Below, piece by piece: positions 31,824-39,369 of a stretch of DNA of 64,000 nt. Position 1 is the first letter of the stretch. The number at the start of each line of letters is the position of its first letter. The translations under genes and the position numbers were made by a program. The notes beneath the pieces were generated by a model. That model saw nothing but the letters and a program-made list of their open reading frames with translations. It was not told the origin of the DNA and made no database searches. The stretch is from a virus, in IMG/VR virus record IMGVR_UViG_3300018432_000004, positions 1 through 64,000 of that record, one strand, 5' to 3'.

Positions 31824-32573
31824 ATGCCCGCCGTGGCCGACCGCGAGCGGATGGCCCGCGCCCTTGAGCTCGTCGCGCTCGTCGAGGAGAGCTTCCCGGC
31901 CGCGCGCTTCAACGACGAGCACCGCAAGCGCTACGCCGCCGACGTCGTGCACCTGGACCCCGACGAGGCCGTGGCGGCCGTCGAGGTCCTCAAGCGCACG
32001 CCCGGCCGGGACGGCCGGGCGCCCGAGTTCCCGCCGCCCGCCGGCGACGTCTGCCGCGAGGTCGCGCGGCTGCAGGTCGACGCCCCGGACTGGGGCGAGG
32101 TCAAGCGCCAGCTCGTGAAGCGCTGGGAGGCGACGATCGAGGCGCGCGAGCGGCCCGACGGCTGGACGTGCCCGCACGACCGCTGCGACGGCTCGGGGAT
32201 CGTGCACCACGACGAGAAGAACGACTCGTGGCCGTGCGAGTGCCGCGCCGCGATGATCGCCGCGCGCCGGCTCGCCGATCCGCTGCACCCGCTGCTGCGC
32301 GAGTTCATCGACGAGGGCTACGTGACGTGGACCGAGGTCGAGGCGGTCGGCCGCGGCATGGCGACGACGCTTGAGTCGCAGATGCGCGCGAAGTGGGAGG
32401 CGTTCGCCCGGCAGGCCGTCGAGTCGCGCGCGATCGCCTCGCTCGACGGCCCGCCGACGCTCCGCCGCCTCGAGCGCGCCCGCGACGAGGACGGGCTGCG
32501 CAGCGGCCACGAGCCCCGACGGCTCGGCGCCGCGGTCGACGGCGTCGTCGCGGCGCTCACCAGCGGCTCGTGA
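31824..32573 (+). CDS. replication-associated protein with DnaJ-like zinc motif
   Basis: This 249-residue protein starts right after the initiator-like gene. The first 90 residues are helical; the middle has CPHDRCDGSGIVHHDEKNDS then WPCEC, a CxxxxCxGxG...CxC zinc site like those of DnaJ. The last part is helical and basic (SQMRAKWEAFARQAVESRAI). In phages, a protein in this position is often a helicase-loader type factor, but there is no ATPase motif here. Function is not established. Confidence 0.55.
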   Translation: MPAVADRERMARALELVALVEESFPAARFNDEHRKRYAADVVHLDPDEAVAAVEVLKRTPGRDGRAPEFPPPAGDVCREVARLQVDAPDWGEVKRQLVKRWEATIEARERPDGWTCPHDRCDGSGIVHHDEKNDSWPCECRAAMIAARRLADPLHPLLREFIDEGYVTWTEVEAVGRGMATTLESQMRAKWEAFARQAVESRAIASLDGPPTLRRLERARDEDGLRSGHEPRRLGAAVDGVVAALTSGS

Positions 32574-32779
32574 ACCCCGACCGCATCCGCCACTGGGAGG
32601 ACGACGCGCCGGCCGTCGCGATCTGTGTGTGCGGCGGGTCGCTCATGCTCGTCGAGGACGATCCGCCGCTACCGATCGAGGCGCAGTGCGCGAAGTGCGG
32701 CGAGCTGACCGGCGTATCGCGCGACGCGGCGCAGCTCGTCGGTCCGGCGGGGGGAACGCCCGAGGACCTCGGGTTCTGA
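32570..32779 (+). CDS. zinc-ribbon protein, 69 aa
   Basis: This 69-residue acidic protein has CVCGG and CAKCGELT pairs, a classic four-cysteine zinc ribbon. The GTG start overlaps the previous stop (GTGA) and the gene ends two bases before the RuvC-like gene, so it is coupled to replication or recombination genes. Function unknown. Confidence 0.65.
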   Translation: MNPDRIRHWEDDAPAVAICVCGGSLMLVEDDPPLPIEAQCAKCGELTGVSRDAAQLVGPAGGTPEDLGF

Positions 32780-32781
32780 TC

Positions 32782-33396
32782 GTGCCCGACACGCTGCCGG
32801 GCGTCGCGCTGCCCCCGCTGACCTGCCGCCTCCCCGACAACGTGTGGGGGCTCGACCTGTCGACGCGCCGGATCGCGCTCGGCGTCGTCCAGGGCGCCGG
32901 GCCGCACCGCCAACCCGAGGTCGGATGGTTCTCGCTTGAGATCGTGCAGCACGAGGGCGGAGCGTCGCGGCTCGCCGGCCTGCTCGACGCCCTCGTGCCG
33001 TTCGTGCAGCGGATCGCGACGGCCGCGCCGCCGGCGGCGATCCTCGCCGAGCAGCCCTACGGGCAGGGCAAGGCGCGCCCGCACCCGCAGAGCTACTACG
33101 TCGTCGGCGTCGCCCTCGCCGTGCTCGCCCGCGAGTTCCCGCTCGCCGACGTCCAGATGGTCGAGCCGACGAGCTGGAAGGCCGACGCGCTCGGCGCCGG
33201 CGCCGGCTTCGCGAAGAAGCCGCGGATCCTGCGCTGGGCGCAGACGACGCTCGACTACACCGGCGACTGCCCAAAGTGCCACGGCCTCGGCAACGCGAAG
33301 TGCGACCACGCGTGCCGCGCCCACGACGAGGCCGACTGCCTCGGCGTCGCGACGTGCGCCGCGATCAGATGGTGCAGGGACCGTCGCCTGCGCTAG
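32782..33396 (+). CDS. RuvC-like Holliday junction resolvase
   Basis: A 204-residue RNase H-fold protein. VWGLDLSTRRIALGVVQG gives the first catalytic Asp, AAILAEQPYGQ the second acidic residue (Glu), and HDEADCLGVATCA the third Asp near the C-terminus. Between them are SYYVVGVALAVLAREFPLAD and VEPTSWKADALG, as in phage RuvC-like endonucleases. A CPKCHGLGNAKCDHACRAHD stretch may bind zinc and is an odd insert. It would cut branched DNA before packaging. GTG start 2 bases after the previous stop. Confidence 0.8.
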   Translation: MPDTLPGVALPPLTCRLPDNVWGLDLSTRRIALGVVQGAGPHRQPEVGWFSLEIVQHEGGASRLAGLLDALVPFVQRIATAAPPAAILAEQPYGQGKARPHPQSYYVVGVALAVLAREFPLADVQMVEPTSWKADALGAGAGFAKKPRILRWAQTTLDYTGDCPKCHGLGNAKCDHACRAHDEADCLGVATCAAIRWCRDRRLR

Positions 33397-33415
33397 GCTG
33401 TGCGGCGCAACCCCT
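33394..33415 (+). promoter_or_regulatory. recurrent phage promoter element (TAGGCT copy)
   Basis: TAGGCT followed by GTGCGGCGCAACCCC matches the element seen at 9004, 35719, 40654, 45155 and 56459. The -10 box begins inside the RuvC-like stop codon. It would start the small-membrane-protein genes. Confidence 0.65.
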
Positions 33416-33433
33416 CGACCCCCCGGAGCCCTC

Positions 33434-33604
33434 ATGGACACACTGATCGCCTACGTCCTCGCCTACGGCGCCCCGCTCGCGTACTTCGCCGGCGGGCTGC
33501 TCGCCGTCGTCGCGACCCGCGCCCTGTACGAGCACGCCCTCGTCGTCCAGGCGCAGCGCCGCGCGCGCCGCCGCTCGCAGCGCCGCCGGGGGTTCGTGCT
33601 GTGA
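33434..33604 (+). CDS. small membrane protein, 56 aa
   Basis: This 56-residue protein has one clear membrane helix (LAYFAGGLLAVVATRALYEH) and a basic tail (QAQRRARRRSQRRRG), so the C-terminus is probably cytoplasmic. It is the first gene of a run of small membrane proteins. Not recognised. Confidence 0.65.
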   Translation: MDTLIAYVLAYGAPLAYFAGGLLAVVATRALYEHALVVQAQRRARRRSQRRRGFVL

Positions 33605-33903
33605 GCCTCACCGACGAGCAGATCGCCGACGCGCTGGGGGCGCTCGAGGACGGCGCCGTGCTCGTGCGCCCCGGCGATCTGCTCGGGCCGGGCGACGCCG
33701 CCGCGATCATCGGCGTCGACCGCTCAACGGTCAGCCGGTGGATCCGCGAGGGCTACATGCCCGAGCCGCTGCAGGTCCTCATGCTGCGCGGCGCGAAGGG
33801 CGTCCCGGTCTGGACGCGCCCGACGATCACGAAGTTCGCCGCCGAGCACCACGGGCGCTCCGACGCCGCCGGCCGCCGCCCCCTCGGAACCGCGCAGCGC
33901 TGA
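33601..33903 (+). CDS. MerR/excisionase-type HTH protein, 100 aa
   Basis: A 100-residue protein with a helix-turn-helix of the MerR/excisionase type: LLGPGDAAAIIGVDRSTVSR, WIREGYMPEPLQVLMLRGAK, VPVWTRPTITKFAAEH. This matches DNA-binding proteins that read a site through the first helix pair and a short wing. The GTG overlaps the previous stop. It could control the membrane-protein genes or another operon. No DNA site is known. Confidence 0.7.
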   Translation: MSLTDEQIADALGALEDGAVLVRPGDLLGPGDAAAIIGVDRSTVSRWIREGYMPEPLQVLMLRGAKGVPVWTRPTITKFAAEHHGRSDAAGRRPLGTAQR

Positions 33904-33924
33904 CGATCACCGCGGCATGCTGGA

Positions 33925-33930
33925 TAGGCT
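33925..33930 (+). promoter_or_regulatory. -10 box (TAGGCT) of a leaderless gene
   Basis: TAGGCT ends 8 bases before the ATG at 33939; CTGACG at 33900-33905 is a possible -35 with a 19-base spacer. Confidence 0.55.
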
Positions 33931-33938
33931 TATTGTCG

Positions 33939-34247
33939 ATGCCACGCGTACCGCGAGCGCCGGACCCGCCTCCGGCGATGAGCTACTTCGACGTGCTCGG
34001 CCACCGCTTCTACACGCAGCGCAAACCCAGCGAGCCGGCCGGACCCGTGAGCATCTCTCTGCTGCTGACGATCATCGGCCTGATGGTCACCGCGTTCCAC
34101 GAGCTGACGTACCGCCAGACCGGCGGCGGCGAGTTCCCGGTGCTGCACGTGCTCTCGCACGCAGGCGGCGACATGCTGATGCTGCTCGGGATCCTGATCG
34201 CGTCGGTTGCGATCGCGCAGCTTGTCAACGTGCGGGGAGTTCGATGA
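33939..34247 (+). CDS. two-helix membrane protein, 102 aa
   Basis: From ATG 33939 this is a 102-residue protein with two membrane helices (SISLLLTIIGLMVTAFHELT and MLMLLGILIASVAIAQLVNV) joined by a polar loop. Its start lies 8 bases after a -10 box. The stop overlaps the ATG at 34244 by 4 bases. Not recognised; part of the membrane-protein cluster. Confidence 0.65.
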   Translation: MPRVPRAPDPPPAMSYFDVLGHRFYTQRKPSEPAGPVSISLLLTIIGLMVTAFHELTYRQTGGGEFPVLHVLSHAGGDMLMLLGILIASVAIAQLVNVRGVR

Positions 34248-34642
34248 GGCCGGATAACACGATGCGCTCAGTGCTGCTGGCGCTGGGCATCACGTTCGTG
34301 ACGCTCGGCTCGGTGTTCACGATCTCGCCCGAGCTGCTCGAGCACTCGCCCGTCGGCTTCGAGCAGCGCGGCGCCGTCCATCACATCTGGCACTACATGA
34401 TCCTGATCGGCGGCCTGTCGCTGCTGATCGGCCTGCTGATGCCCGACCGCGCGTTTGAGAGGATCGGACTCGTCGGGTGCGGGCTTCCCGTGCTGCTGAA
34501 CCTCGCCGCCGCCATGCTCGCCGACGATGAGAGCTTCAACACAAGCCTGAGCCCGAGCGTGTCCGGGATCGGCATCGCCCTGCGCGTCGTCGTCCTAGCC
34601 CTGATCGTGGTTCGCTTACGCGAGATGCGGGAGGACCGATGA
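34244..34642 (+). CDS. multi-helix membrane protein, 132 aa
   Basis: This 132-residue protein has about four membrane helices (VLLALGITFVTLGSVFTISP, YMILIGGLSLLIGLLMPDRA, LPVLLNLAAAMLA, GIALRVVVLALIVVRL). It is not recognised. It overlaps both neighbours closely and so is co-translated with them. Confidence 0.65.
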   Translation: MRPDNTMRSVLLALGITFVTLGSVFTISPELLEHSPVGFEQRGAVHHIWHYMILIGGLSLLIGLLMPDRAFERIGLVGCGLPVLLNLAAAMLADDESFNTSLSPSVSGIGIALRVVVLALIVVRLREMREDR

Positions 34643-34840
34643 ATGGAAACGCTGTCCGCCGCCGAGAGGGCCTGGATCTGGCTGGCCCGGCTGCTCGGCG
34701 GGTCGATGTTCGTGTACTCGATGGTGGCGCTCGGGGGGGACGTGCCGACGCCGGCCTACGCTGTGATCGGGGGGCTGCTGGGCGGCGGGTTCGTCTACAA
34801 GGCGCAGAAGAAGGCACGAGCGGAGGAGGCCGCCTCGTGA
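34643..34840 (+). CDS. small membrane protein, 65 aa
   Basis: This 65-residue protein has two short hydrophobic segments (WLARLLGGSMFVYSMVAL and AVIGGLLGGGFVYKA) and a charged tail. ATG 34643 follows the previous stop directly and the end overlaps the next GTG. Holin-like in size, but far from the lysis genes. Confidence 0.6.
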   Translation: METLSAAERAWIWLARLLGGSMFVYSMVALGGDVPTPAYAVIGGLLGGGFVYKAQKKARAEEAAS

Positions 34841-34935
34841 CGCGGTTCGTCCGTCGCAACATGTTCGTGCTGTGGGTGGTCATGGTGACGGGCGCCACGC
34901 TGATCTTGGCGATCATTGAGGCGGTGTCCCGATGA
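34837..34935 (+). CDS. micro membrane protein, 32 aa
   Basis: A 32-codon gene with GTG overlapping the previous stop and a stop overlapping the next ATG. It encodes a single membrane helix (MFVLWVVMVTGATLILAIIE) with a basic start (VTRFVRRN). The tight overlaps on both sides argue that it is real. Confidence 0.55.
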   Translation: MTRFVRRNMFVLWVVMVTGATLILAIIEAVSR

Positions 34936-35579
34936 GCGAGGGCGAGGGCGAGGGCGAGCGCGGACGCGACGGAGCGACGGGCGCCGAGGGACGTGCCGGA
35001 ACCACGGGCCGCGAGGGGTCCACCGGATCCACGGGCGCGGAGGGGTCCACGGGCGGGGAGGGCCCGCGGGGCGCCGCGGGCGCAAGGGGCGAGCGAGGGC
35101 GCGAGGGCGTCACGGGCGCCGAGGGTCGCGCCGGCACGACGGGCGCGGAGGGCCACATCGGCGCCACGGGCGAGGCGGGAGCAGCCGGCGCGCAGGGTCC
35201 GCGCGGACGCTACGGCGCCGCCGGCTTCCTGATCCTGATGACGTTCTGCTTCGCCGGTTTCTTGGCGGTCGATAGGCAGGGCGCTCGCAGCGTCCAGGCC
35301 GACCGCGACGGCTGCGAAGACGTCAACGTGCTGCGCGTCAACCAGGCGAGGAACTACCTCGCCGATATCCGCCAGACCGAGCGGGCCCTGCGCGGCGAGC
35401 TCGGCCCGCTCAGGCAGTTTCGCGGGCAGGCGCAGCGCGGCGTGACGCGCCGCAAGGATTCCCTGCGCCGGCTGCGCGAATCGGTGCAGGAGCACCCGCT
35501 GCAGGGCAAGGCGGCGCTGCTCTACCCGAGGGACGAGCGCCGGTATCGCATCGATTGCGTCCGCGCCTACCCCGGATGA
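34932..35579 (+). CDS. collagen-like membrane protein, 215 aa
   Basis: Residues 8-97 are about 30 uninterrupted Gly-X-Y triplets (such as GATGAEGRAGTTGREGSTGS) rich in Thr, Ala, Glu and Arg, the collagen-like pattern that can trimerise. A short membrane segment (GFLILMTFCFAGFLAV, ~98-113) follows and then a ~100-residue helical, basic domain with two cysteines (GCEDVN and DCVRAYPG) that could form a disulfide outside the membrane. Collagen-like repeats are known in phage fibres, but here they are on a membrane protein far from tail genes. Role unknown. Confidence 0.75.
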   Translation: MSEGEGEGERGRDGATGAEGRAGTTGREGSTGSTGAEGSTGGEGPRGAAGARGERGREGVTGAEGRAGTTGAEGHIGATGEAGAAGAQGPRGRYGAAGFLILMTFCFAGFLAVDRQGARSVQADRDGCEDVNVLRVNQARNYLADIRQTERALRGELGPLRQFRGQAQRGVTRRKDSLRRLRESVQEHPLQGKAALLYPRDERRYRIDCVRAYPG

Positions 35580-35668
35580 TCGCCCACGCGGGGCACTGGC
35601 TCACCGAGGCGTTGTTCGTCGTGCCGCTCGTGCTGCTCGGCGTTGCGCTGTGGGCCACGCGGCGTTGA
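35576..35668 (+). CDS. micro membrane protein, 30 aa
   Basis: A 30-codon gene whose ATG overlaps the preceding TGA by 4 bases. It encodes one membrane helix (LFVVPLVLLGVALWATRR) after a polar start. It ends the run of small membrane proteins. Confidence 0.5.
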   Translation: MIAHAGHWLTEALFVVPLVLLGVALWATRR

Positions 35669-35669
35669 G

Positions 35670-35735
35670 TTGCCGATGACGACCCGCGCGCGCTAGGCTC
35701 GCCCTCCGCCCTGTCCGCTACAGTGTGCGGCGCAA
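35670..35735 (+). promoter_or_regulatory. tandem promoter boxes before ku
   Basis: TTGCCG (35670-35675) and TAGGCT (35692-35697, 16-base spacer) form one promoter. TACAGT (35719-35724) followed by GTGCGGCGCAACCCC is a second -10 of the recurrent element. A CGGAGG ribosome site then precedes the ATG at 35761. Confidence 0.65.
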
Positions 35736-35760
35736 CCCCTACGGCTTCGGAGGCCACCAC

Positions 35761-36747
35761 ATGCGCGCAGTGTCCAGGACCACCCTCGCCCTCGGCGACC
35801 TGCTCGAGATCCCGATCGGCGTCGTCGCCGCGACCGGCACGGACGACATCACGTTCGACACGGCCGCGCCCGACGGCGCCCCCCGCGTCCAGCAGTACGT
35901 CCACCCCGACCGCTCGCGCACGCTCTACGCGCCGCCGCCGGGCGTCAACCTCGACGAGCTCGACGACGACGCGTTCGAGGCGCTGCAGATCGGCGATCTC
36001 ACAGCGGTCGAGGTGCCCGAGGTCCTCGACGAGTCGATCAAGGGCAAGCGCGTCGGCGACACGTTCCGCGTCGTCCCGCCGTCGGAGATCGAGTACGCGA
36101 CCGCTGCGACGAAGCTCGACCGCGTCGAGCTGCTCGAGGTCATCGACTACCGCAAGGTCCCGACCGACCGGCTCGCCGGCGCGTTCTGGCTGCAGCCCGA
36201 TCCCGGCTTCGAGCGGCCGTTCCGCACGCTCATGGTCGCGATGCGACGCGACGGCAACGCCCTGCTCGTCAAGTGGGCCGCGAAGTCCAGGCAGCGCCTC
36301 GGCGTGATCCGCGTCCGGTCGACGCCCGAGGGCGACGCGCTCATGCTCAACGACGTCACGTTCGCCGCGAACCTTCGACCCGCCAGCGATCAGGTCCTCG
36401 CAGCCGCGAGCGTCGAGGCCCTCGACGAGCGCGCGGTGACCGCCGCGTGCGCGATCCTCGCCGACCTGCACGGCACCGGCGAGGCGCTCGCGACCGCCCG
36501 CGACGACCTGCCGGAGCTGCTGACTAAGATCGTCGAGCACGCCCACGAGGGCATCTACGACGACCCCGCGCGCGTGCTGGAGCTCGCCGCGACCTTCGGC
36601 GACGGGCTGGACGAGCGCCACGACCGGCTCGTGCTGTGGGCCGAGGCGCGCTGGCCCGAGCTGGCCGACAAGCGCGAGGAGGTCGAGCGCGTCATCGCGG
36701 ACGGCGGGGAGGACGTGGGCGAGAAGCTCGCTGCGATCGTCGGCTGA
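35761..36747 (+). CDS. ku: Ku-like DNA end-binding protein
   Basis: A 328-residue protein related to bacterial Ku, the DNA-end-binding ring of non-homologous end joining. The N-terminal block MRAVSRTTLALGDLLEIPIG matches the MRAIWxGxIxFGLVxVPV pattern. The core has VELLEVIDYRKVPTDRLAGA, FWLQPDPGFERPFRTLMVAM, VKWAAKSRQRLGVIRVRSTP and MLNDVTFAANLRP, then the typical helical end (ALDERAVTAACAILADLHGT). Phage Ku in mycobacteriophages works with the host ligase LigD, to circularise DNA in the known cases. No ligase is seen here. The C-terminal ~90 residues are an extra helical part. Confidence 0.8.
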   Translation: MRAVSRTTLALGDLLEIPIGVVAATGTDDITFDTAAPDGAPRVQQYVHPDRSRTLYAPPPGVNLDELDDDAFEALQIGDLTAVEVPEVLDESIKGKRVGDTFRVVPPSEIEYATAATKLDRVELLEVIDYRKVPTDRLAGAFWLQPDPGFERPFRTLMVAMRRDGNALLVKWAAKSRQRLGVIRVRSTPEGDALMLNDVTFAANLRPASDQVLAAASVEALDERAVTAACAILADLHGTGEALATARDDLPELLTKIVEHAHEGIYDDPARVLELAATFGDGLDERHDRLVLWAEARWPELADKREEVERVIADGGEDVGEKLAAIVG

Positions 36748-36752
36748 CGCCG

Positions 36753-36890
36753 ATGCTCGCGCTAGTCCTGCTGTCGGTCCGCTGCCTCGCGTGCCGCCTG
36801 CCGTGGGTCGACACCGCCGACGCACACGAGCACGCGTCCGGCTGCCCGTACTGCGGGCACGCGTGGACGGAGGCGCACGCTCATGCCTGA
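36753..36890 (+). CDS. small zinc-ribbon protein, 45 aa
   Basis: This 45-residue protein has CLAC and CPYC pairs plus several His residues, a likely zinc ribbon. It begins at ATG 36753 just after the Ku stop and overlaps the next ATG by 8 bases. Function unknown. Confidence 0.55.
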   Translation: MLALVLLSVRCLACRLPWVDTADAHEHASGCPYCGHAWTEAHAHA

Positions 36891-37230
36891 CCGCCTCCAA
36901 CTCGTCGGCGGCCCGCTCGACGGCCACGAGATCACGAAGCCCGCCGGAAAGTACGCGTGGGTGCGCGGCACCGTATCGGCGCTCCCGTCGCTGCGCGTCC
37001 ACGACAGCTACAGCCGGCTGCGGCTGCTGCCCGGCGCGAAGGCGCGGTTCCTGCGCGGCGCCGCCGCCTCAAGCAGACCACGCGACGGAGCGGCGCTCTA
37101 CGAGGACGTCGGCGGCGTCCTGCTGTACGCCGGCCATCGCGTCACGCTCTGCCGCGACTGCGGCGCGTACCACGGCAAGTGCGAAGGAGGCCGCGAGAAG
37201 CGTCGCTGCGCGTTCGGGGACAGCGGATGA
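36883..37230 (+). CDS. hypothetical protein with zinc-like motif, 115 aa
   Basis: The protein has 115 residues and begins with LQLVGGPLDGHEITKPAGKY, a start seen in many small phage proteins of unknown role. It carries CRDCGAYHGKC near the C-terminus, a probable zinc site, in a basic protein. The stop overlaps the next ATG by 4 bases. Confidence 0.6.
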   Translation: MPDRLQLVGGPLDGHEITKPAGKYAWVRGTVSALPSLRVHDSYSRLRLLPGAKARFLRGAAASSRPRDGAALYEDVGGVLLYAGHRVTLCRDCGAYHGKCEGGREKRRCAFGDSG

Positions 37231-37499
37231 CCGGCAAGGCGCACGGTGCCCGCGAGCGCGAGCAGGACGGGCTTTACATGGACGACGTTCTGCTGCTGCC
37301 GCGGGGCGACTGCGCAATATGGGTTGGTCGGGACTTCCCCAACCCCGAAAAGGTCCATGTGCGCGACTGCGTGATCCTCGTCGGGGCGTTCCACATCCGG
37401 CCGTTTCTGCGCCGGCGGCGCCTGCGGTGGCTTCGTGACCCCGTCGCCCGTCTCGACCGCTTGATCGCCGTCGACAAGGCGATGCGCTGGACGCTGTGA
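37227..37499 (+). CDS. hypothetical protein, 90 aa
   Basis: This 90-residue basic protein is not recognised. Its pattern is alternating strands (YMDDVLLLPRGDCAIWVGRD, VHVRDCVILVGAFHIRPFLR) and an amphipathic end. It overlaps the methyltransferase GTG by 4 bases. Confidence 0.55.
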   Translation: MTGKAHGAREREQDGLYMDDVLLLPRGDCAIWVGRDFPNPEKVHVRDCVILVGAFHIRPFLRRRRLRWLRDPVARLDRLIAVDKAMRWTL

Positions 37500-39364
37500 C
37501 TGAGCGCTGGCGGGTCGAGCTCGGCGACTGCATTGCGGTCCTCGAGCGGATGCCCGCGGACTCCGTCGACGCCGTCGTGACCGATCCGCCCTACGGCCTT
37601 GAGTTCATGGGGCAGGCGTGGGATCGACCGTGGGCGGTCAGCTCGGAGGTTCCCGTCGGCTTCGCGGGCCGCGAGGGGTCGACGCTGCCATCGCACCGCG
37701 ACGGGCGCAACGCGAACTGCCGGCGCTGCGGCGGCCGCGCCCGCGGCGAGAACCGCTGCGAGTGCCCGGAGCCCGCGTGGGACCGCGCGCCGGCGCAGGA
37801 CATGCGCGACTTCCAGGCGTGGTGCGAGGTATGGGCGCGCGCCTGCTGGCGCGTCCTCAAGCCCGGCGGAATGCTCCTAGCATTCGGCGGCACCCGCACC
37901 GCGCACCGCCTCGCGTGCGGCATCGAGGACGCGGGCTTCGAGATCCGCGACCGAGTACTCACGCTCAACGGGCACGTCCTCGGCGCCGAGGTCGATTGGA
38001 TCTACGGCTCGGGCTGGCCGAAGTCGCGGAACATCGGCAAGGCGATCGACGCGCGCGCCGGCGCCGAGCGCGAGGTCATCGGCACGAAGGTCGGGCAGCC
38101 CGGCTACAGCCTCGCCGAGTCGAAGGGCGGCGCCGTCTACGGCGACGGCATCGGCGGCACCGGCGATCCCGAGCGCGAGGCCGAGATAACCGCGCCCGCG
38201 ACCCCCGAGGCCGCGAAGTGGGAGGGCTGGGGCACCGCGCTCAAGCCCGCCCACGAGCCGATCATCGTCGCGCGCAAGCCGTGCCGCGGCACCGTCGAGG
38301 CGCAGGTCCTCGCGACCGGCACCGGCGCCCTCAACATCGACGCGTGCCGCATCGACTCGGGCCCCTCGCCGTCGGCCGAGCGTCGACAGGGCAGCGCCGC
38401 GCATCTCAACCGTCCCCACGGCGCCTCGGGCTGGACGGACCGGCAGAGCGCCGAGAACTACGCGACGACCAGGCCGGGCGAGCAGCTCGGGCGCTGGCCG
38501 GCGAACGTCTGCCTCGTGCACTCCCCCGACTGCGAGCGCGTCGGCGAGCGTCGCGTGCCCTCAAGCGTGACCGTGCGCCGTCACGTCGAGCCGGGCACCC
38601 CCGAGCCGGGCATCTTCCCGAAGCGCGCTATCGGCGGCGACGACGTGACCTTCGGCGACGGCGACGGCATGGAGACCGTCGAGGCGTGGGACTGCGCGCC
38701 CGGCTGCCCCGTCGCGCAGCTCAACCGCCTCTCCGGCGAGCTGTCAAGCGGCGACCCGACCGCCCACGGGGATCCCGCGCGGCGCAACGGCCAGAACACC
38801 TACATGGGCGAGTCCAGGCCGGAGGGCACGCCCCTCCTCGGCTACGGCGACCGCGGCGGCGCCTCCCGCTTCTACTACTCGGGCAAGGCGAGCCCCGTCG
38901 AGCGCGACGCCGGGCTGGAGGGCTTCGACGAGCGCGAGGCGGGTCAGTTTGAGGACGACGCCTACGCGTGGGCGACGGACGGCCGCGGCAACCCGCGCGC
39001 GGCGCCCGTCAGCAAGCGCAACATTCATCCCACCGTCAAGCCGATCGAGCTCATGCGCTGGCTCGTGCGCCTCGTCGCGCCGAAGGGCGCCGTCGTCCTG
39101 GACCCGTTCGCGGGCTCGGGCTCGACCGGCTGCGCCGCCGCGCTCGAGGGCGTCCGGTTCGTCGGGATCGAGCGCGACGAGGCGTTCGCGGCGATCGCGC
39201 GCGCCCGCGTCACGTTTTGGGCGGGGTTCCCCGTCGGCACGCCCGTCGCTCGCGTCCTCGCGGAGGAGAACGCGCGCCGGCGTGGAAGGGACGAAGCGCA
39301 CGAGCGCCAGCGGGATGCCCGCGCCGCCGGCCAGCTCGACCTACTCGCGGGCGCCGGGGAGTAA
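37496..39364 (+). CDS. DNA amino-methyltransferase, DPPY type
   Basis: A 622-residue DNA methyltransferase. AVVTDPPYGLEFMGQAW near residue 30 is the catalytic DPPY motif, typical of N6-adenine and some N4-cytosine enzymes; LDPFAGSGSTGCAAALEG near 537 is the SAM-binding motif. HPTVKPIELMRWLVRLVAP is the usual strand before it. A Cys-rich segment (CRRCGGRARGENRCECPEPA) suggests a zinc site. The middle ~250 residues are likely the target recognition region and are larger than in minimal enzymes. GTG start. Target unknown. Confidence 0.9.
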   Translation: MTERWRVELGDCIAVLERMPADSVDAVVTDPPYGLEFMGQAWDRPWAVSSEVPVGFAGREGSTLPSHRDGRNANCRRCGGRARGENRCECPEPAWDRAPAQDMRDFQAWCEVWARACWRVLKPGGMLLAFGGTRTAHRLACGIEDAGFEIRDRVLTLNGHVLGAEVDWIYGSGWPKSRNIGKAIDARAGAEREVIGTKVGQPGYSLAESKGGAVYGDGIGGTGDPEREAEITAPATPEAAKWEGWGTALKPAHEPIIVARKPCRGTVEAQVLATGTGALNIDACRIDSGPSPSAERRQGSAAHLNRPHGASGWTDRQSAENYATTRPGEQLGRWPANVCLVHSPDCERVGERRVPSSVTVRRHVEPGTPEPGIFPKRAIGGDDVTFGDGDGMETVEAWDCAPGCPVAQLNRLSGELSSGDPTAHGDPARRNGQNTYMGESRPEGTPLLGYGDRGGASRFYYSGKASPVERDAGLEGFDEREAGQFEDDAYAWATDGRGNPRAAPVSKRNIHPTVKPIELMRWLVRLVAPKGAVVLDPFAGSGSTGCAAALEGVRFVGIERDEAFAAIARARVTFWAGFPVGTPVARVLAEENARRRGRDEAHERQRDARAAGQLDLLAGAGE

Positions 39365-39369
39365 CCGCG

